A model generated the notes under the pieces. It was not told the origin of the DNA. It searched no databases and worked only from the letters and a program-made list of their open reading frames with translations. Below, piece by piece: positions 10,672 through 13,341 of a stretch of DNA of 13,341 bases. The position numbers and the translations under genes were made by a program. Every line of letters starts with the position of its first letter. Within the stretch, counting starts at the first letter, position 1. The stretch is from a bacterium (GTDB lineage Bacteria; Myxococcota_A; Bradymonadia; UBA7976; UBA1532). The stretch is taken from NCBI GenBank assembly GCA_030424955.1, contig JAUHVS010000093.1, forward strand, positions 1 through 13,341, in the 5' to 3' direction.

Positions 10672-10838
10672 CTGGCAGGCTGTTGAAAAGCGCTCCCATC
10701 GCCAGTGTCATCGCCGAAATCGCCGGCTCCGGCGTTGCCGCGTCCTCGACGATGCCCTGCATCGCCTGCGGCGCGGCGCCTTGGATCCGACGCTTCGGCT
10801 CGCTCTGGCTCGGTCCGCGAATTTCAACACCCTGCTAG
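10672..10838. mobile_element. MITE-like non-autonomous element, 167 bp, with inverted ends
   Basis: The left end CTGGCAGGCTGTTGAAAA (10672-10689) and the reverse complement of the right end, CTAGCAGGGTGTTGAAAT (10838-10821), agree at 15 of 18 positions. The inside holds no credible gene but has GC hairpins, for example CGCCGG-CT-CCGGCG at 10721-10734. Termini of the form GCAGGxTGTTGAAAA resemble insertion-sequence ends I have seen in proteobacterial genomes; I cannot name the family safely. The outermost CTGG/CTAG could be a diverged 4-bp target duplication rather than part of the ends. The element lies between convergent genes, and the pdxT stop codon falls inside its right end. Confidence 0.6.
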
Positions 10839-11380
10839 ACGGGGAACGCCGCCGCGTGCAGGCGCCGGTCGCCGGTCAGCTCGGGGTGGAAGGCCATCCC
10901 AAAGAACCGGCCCTGCCTCACCGCGACGGGCTCCCCCTCGAAGGTGTGGGTGATCTCAACGCCGGGCCCCACCCGGGTGATCCGCGGCGCGCGGATGAAC
11001 ATCAGCGCCAGATCCGTGCCGTCCGCGACCGCCTCGAAGCTGTGCACCTGCCGGCCCCACGCGTTGCGGGTCACGGTCACGTCCAACCACCCGAAGCTCG
11101 GCTGGCTCGGCCCCAGCACCTCGCGGGCGCTCAAGATGAGCCCGGCGCAGGTGGCGAGGACCGGCCTGTCGGTGGCCATGAAGGCGTCGAGGGCCTCGCG
11201 CAGGGCGAAGCGCTCGATGAGGCGCAGGTGGGTGGTGCTCTCGCCGCCGGGCAGGATCAGCCCGTCGCAGGCGGCCAGCTCGTCGGCGGTGCGCACCGGC
11301 ACCCCGGTGTGCCCAAGGGCGCGGACGGCCGCCAGGTGCGCCGCCCAGCCGCCCTGCAGGGCGAGGGCACCGATCCGCAC
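10835..11380 (-). CDS. pdxT: Pyridoxal 5'-phosphate synthase glutaminase subunit PdxT
   Basis: The product is 181 residues starting at GTG 11380, one base after the pdxS stop, so it is likely translated by coupling. PdxT is a class I glutaminase that hydrolyses glutamine and channels ammonia to PdxS for vitamin B6 (PLP) synthesis in the cytoplasm. Diagnostic segments are IGALALQGGWAAHL at the N-terminus, LPGGEST (43-49) that shapes the oxyanion site, LATCAGLILSA with the nucleophile Cys78, TRNAWGRQVHSFE (104-116), and AFHPEL with His165 and Glu167 completing the triad. All catalytic residues are present, so it should be active. Only 14 residues follow Glu167, about ten fewer than in Bacillus subtilis PdxT, and the TAG stop (10837-10835) lies in the end of the MITE-like element; insertion may have shaped this C-terminus. 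Confidence 0.96.
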   Translation of the reverse strand: MRIGALALQGGWAAHLAAVRALGHTGVPVRTADELAACDGLILPGGESTTHLRLIERFALREALDAFMATDRPVLATCAGLILSAREVLGPSQPSFGWLDVTVTRNAWGRQVHSFEAVADGTDLALMFIRAPRITRVGPGVEITHTFEGEPVAVRQGRFFGMAFHPELTGDRRLHAAAFPV

Positions 11381-11381
11381 G

Positions 11382-12263
11382 TCACCAGCCCCGGGTGGCC
11401 AGGCGGTCGGCGTCCGACAGGCTGCTCATCTCGATGCCGCTCATCGCGCTGCCCAGGGCGGTGCTGATCTCGGCGAGCTTCTTGGGGTCTTCCCAGTAGG
11501 TCACCGCGTCGACCACGGCCTTGGCCCGCTTGGCGGGGTTCTCGGCCATGAAGATGCCGCTGCCGACGAACACCGTCTCGGCGCCCAGGGCCATGCACAG
11601 GGCGGCGTCGGCGGGGGTGGCCACGCCGCCGGCGGCGAAGTTGGGCACGGGCAGCTTGCCGTGCTCGGCCACGTAGCAGACCAGGTCGTAGGGCGCGCCG
11701 AGGTGCTTGGCCTCGGTCATCAGCTCCTCTTTGTCGAGGCGCGTCAGGCGGCGGATCTGGGTGCGCAGGGTGCGCAGGTGCCGCACGGCCTCGACCACGT
11801 TGCCGGTGCCGGCCTCGCCCTTGGTGCGCAGCAGGGCCGCGCCCTCGCCGATGCGCCGCAGGGCCTCGCCCAGGTTGGTGCAGCCGCACACGAAGGGCAC
11901 GCTGAAGGGGTGCTTGTCGATGTGGAACTCATCGTCGGCGGGCGTGAGCACCTCGCTCTCGTCGATGAAGTCCACCTCGAGGGCCTCGAGGATGCGGGCC
12001 TCGATGAAGTGCCCGATGCGCACCTTGGCCATCACCGGGATGCTGACCGCCGCCTGGATGGCGCGGATCATCTCGGGATCGCTGGCGCGGGCGACGCCGC
12101 CGTCCCGGCGGATGAGGGCCGGCACGCGCTCCAGGGCCATCACGGCGCAGGCGCCCGCCTCTTCGGCGATCTTGGCCTGCTCGACGTTCATGACGTCCAT
12201 GATGACGCCGCCCTTGAGCATCTCGGCGAGGCCGATCTTGGCCTGGAAGGTCGACTTCTCCAT
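11382..12263 (-). CDS. pdxS: Pyridoxal 5'-phosphate synthase lyase/synthase subunit PdxS
   Basis: PdxS condenses ribose 5-phosphate, glyceraldehyde 3-phosphate and PdxT-derived ammonia into pyridoxal 5'-phosphate. ATG 12263 is chosen over an upstream ATG at 12359 because AGGAGG (12276-12271) lies 7 nt before it and the product, 293 residues, then matches the family length and N-terminus (family proteins begin close to KIGLAEMLKGGVIMDV). The (beta/alpha)8 barrel residues are visible: Asp23 in IMDV, Lys80 in MAKVRIGHF that forms the imine with the sugar, and Lys148 in LRTKGEAGTGN, the second catalytic lysine. PNFAAGGVATPADAALCMALG is the conserved phosphate-binding region and VGSGIF follows it. 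It is the first gene of the pdxST operon, the usual order. No PdxR-type regulator gene is in the window. Confidence 0.97.
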   Translation of the reverse strand: MEKSTFQAKIGLAEMLKGGVIMDVMNVEQAKIAEEAGACAVMALERVPALIRRDGGVARASDPEMIRAIQAAVSIPVMAKVRIGHFIEARILEALEVDFIDESEVLTPADDEFHIDKHPFSVPFVCGCTNLGEALRRIGEGAALLRTKGEAGTGNVVEAVRHLRTLRTQIRRLTRLDKEELMTEAKHLGAPYDLVCYVAEHGKLPVPNFAAGGVATPADAALCMALGAETVFVGSGIFMAENPAKRAKAVVDAVTYWEDPKKLAEISTALGSAMSGIEMSSLSDADRLATRGW

Positions 12264-12280
12264 CGGGGCTCCTCCTAGAT

Positions 12281-12299
12281 GGGCGTTCTGAGAGCGCCC
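12281..12299 (-). promoter_or_regulatory. Small stem-loop in the pdxS leader
   Basis: On the minus strand GGGCGCTCTCAGAACGCCC can fold with a 5-bp GGGCG/CGCCC stem and two further pairs past a mismatch. It ends five bases before the AGGAGG of pdxS, so it could influence access to the ribosome site or be an operator half. It does not resemble a riboswitch I know. Confidence 0.25.
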
Positions 12300-12331
12300 A
12301 TGACAGTGCAGATCGGGGACTGATGCGCGGC

Positions 12332-12359
12332 GTTGTAGCCGGTCGCCGGGTTTTTGCAA
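12332..12359 (-). promoter_or_regulatory. Candidate sigma70-type promoter for pdxST
   Basis: On the minus strand TTGCAA (12359-12354) and TACAAC (12337-12332) are 16 nt apart, each matching four of six consensus positions, in the least GC-rich part of the 120-nt gap between the amidase gene and pdxS. Transcription would start about 60 nt before the pdxS ATG. Confidence 0.4.
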
Positions 12360-12360
12360 A

Positions 12361-12376
12361 GGCGGGCGCGCCCGCC
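12361..12376 (-). terminator. Perfect GC palindrome after the amidase gene, probable terminator
   Basis: GGCGGGCGCGCCCGCC is fully self-complementary (6-bp stem with a CGCG loop), begins eight bases after the amidase stop and is followed on the minus strand by TTTGC. The U run is short, so termination may be partial. It separates the amidase gene from the pdxST promoter. Confidence 0.45.
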
Positions 12377-12383
12377 GGCCCGT

Positions 12384-13341
12384 TCAGGGGGCGCTGAGGA
12401 GGGCGTGATGCACGGCGGGCGCGCGCCGCGGGGCGTCGGCCTCGACCGCGGCGCCCAGGCGGAGAAGCCGGGCCTCGTGCCACGCGGGCCCGGTGATCTG
12501 CAGGCTGATGGGCAGGCCCTGACCGTCGTAGCCGCAGGGCACCGCGAGGGCGGGCAGCCCCACCAGGTTGCCCAGCGGGGCGAAGCGCATGATGTTGTCG
12601 GTCAGGCCCAGGTCCGACAGCCCCGACCTGAGCGCGCCCTTCGGGATCGGCGGCGCCGTGCAGCCGGTGGTGGGGGTGAGCACCACGTCCACGGTGGCGA
12701 AGAGGGCCTCGAAGCGGTCGTAGAACCGCTGGCGCACCCGCTGCGCCTGGGCGTAGTCCCCCGACAGCAGCCGCCCGGCCAGGGCCAGGTTCAGCCGGGT
12801 GTCGAGCCCGAAGGCGCGCTGGTGGTCCGCGTGGTGGCGCTGCAGCGCGGCGTGCATCTCGCTGGTGATGGTCACCAGGTGCGCCGTGCGCAGCAGCCCC
12901 AGCTCGGGCACCTCGATGGCCACGACCTGCGCGCCTCGGGCCACCAGCCGCTCGACGGCGGCGTCACAGGCGGCGACCACCTCGGCGTCGGCGTTGCCGA
13001 ACCAGCGCCGGTCGATGCCCAGCCGCACGCCCGCCAGATCCAGGTCGCTCAGGTCGGGCATCACGACCGCCGGCTGCGCGCTGCTGTTGGGATCGGCCGG
13101 ATCGGGGCCGGCCATCACAGCGTACGCCAGCGCGGCGTCGCGCACGGACGCGGCCAGCGGCCCGACGTGGGCCACGCTCCAGCACAGCGGCGCGGCCCCG
13201 TGCTCGCTGATGCGCCCGAACGTGGCCTTCAGGCCGACCACGCCGCACAGGCTGGCGGGGATGCGGATCGAGCCGCCGCCGTCCGCCCCCACCGCGATGG
13301 GGTTGAGGCCAGCGGCGATGGACGCCGCCGCCCCCGACGAC
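12384..13341 (-). CDS. Amidase-signature hydrolase, FAAH-like, N-terminus cut by the window edge
   Basis: The frame is open from the right edge to TGA 12386-12384 (318 residues seen). It starts inside the amidase signature: SSGAAAS gives the cis-serine and GADGGGSIRIPAS the nucleophile (Ser codon 13271-13269). The catalytic lysine should lie upstream, outside the window. SLCGVVGLKATFGRI, VDVVLTPTTGCTAPPIPKGA, the MRFAPLGNLVGLPALAVPCG segment and GLPISLQITGPAWHEA resemble plant-type fatty acid amide hydrolases more than GatA, from memory of those sequences. Family members hydrolyse amide bonds, and the FAAH-like ones act on N-acylethanolamines or other amides; the substrate here is unknown. 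GatA (tRNA amidotransferase) is a less likely alternative, since no gatC/gatB neighbour is seen on this side. It is upstream of pdxST on the same strand but separated by a hairpin and a likely promoter. Confidence 0.92.
   Translation of the reverse strand, partial: SSGAAASIAAGLNPIAVGADGGGSIRIPASLCGVVGLKATFGRISEHGAAPLCWSVAHVGPLAASVRDAALAYAVMAGPDPADPNSSAQPAVVMPDLSDLDLAGVRLGIDRRWFGNADAEVVAACDAAVERLVARGAQVVAIEVPELGLLRTAHLVTITSEMHAALQRHHADHQRAFGLDTRLNLALAGRLLSGDYAQAQRVRQRFYDRFEALFATVDVVLTPTTGCTAPPIPKGALRSGLSDLGLTDNIMRFAPLGNLVGLPALAVPCGYDGQGLPISLQITGPAWHEARLLRLGAAVEADAPRRAPAVHHALLSAP

Noticed and set aside
10672..10838. Coding remnant of a transposase inside the MITE-like element
   Set aside because: None of the short frames shows a DDE motif or any transposase-like segment; only the ends and hairpins are informative.
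12264..12359. Upstream extension of pdxS by 32 codons
   Set aside because: AGGAGG is placed for ATG 12263, the family N-terminus begins there, and the extension would cover the promoter-like boxes and hairpin.

Overview
The window is very GC-rich (clearly above 70 % by eye) and comes from a Gram-negative bacterium: it holds three lipoprotein genes with lipoboxes, a peptidoglycan-binding OmpA-type outer-membrane protein and an MscS-type channel. MopE-type cysteine/aspartate repeats, a thrombospondin-type-3 (TSP3) repeat OmpA protein, small predicted lipoproteins with unknown bodies and TAGACT-like -10 boxes together suggest Myxococcota or a related former deltaproteobacterial lineage. That placement is inference. 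I see no rRNA, tRNA, CRISPR array, phage module or complete insertion sequence.

Left third (1-2570), all minus strand: a truncated lipoprotein gene with 33-residue tandem repeats; a 353-residue cytoplasmic protein whose C-terminal half resembles the DUF1444/YtpQ family; and two small lipoprotein genes that overlap by 4 nt (ATGA). Positions 2571-2806 are a divergent control region.

Middle (2807-6030): a plus-strand pair, a DUF432-like protein followed 4 nt later by an MscS-family mechanosensitive channel, converges on a minus-strand membrane-anchored CAP/SCP-domain protein whose 280-residue N-terminal region I cannot assign.

Centre-right (6232-10556): a plus-strand, 4-nt-overlapping pair for a secreted MopE-repeat protein (nine D/C-rich repeats, unusual Cys/Gly-TM-Arg C-terminus) and a beta-barrel/TSP3/OmpA-C protein. 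Both carry many acidic Dx(D/N)xDG-like loops, so a jointly made, metal (probably calcium)-binding surface assembly is the most interesting reading of the window.

Right (10557-13341): a strong hairpin and a 167-bp MITE-like element with inverted ends lie between the converging OmpA and pdxT genes; the stop codon of pdxT lies in the element's terminal repeat. Then, on the minus strand, come pdxT and pdxS (DXP-independent pyridoxal 5'-phosphate synthase) and, further upstream, a truncated amidase-signature gene resembling plant-type fatty acid amide hydrolases.

Most genes look housekeeping or envelope-related. No defence or biosynthetic cluster is visible. The least-described parts are the MopE/TSP3-OmpA pair with its odd C-terminus, the DUF432-MscS pair, the repeat lipoprotein and the MITE at pdxT.
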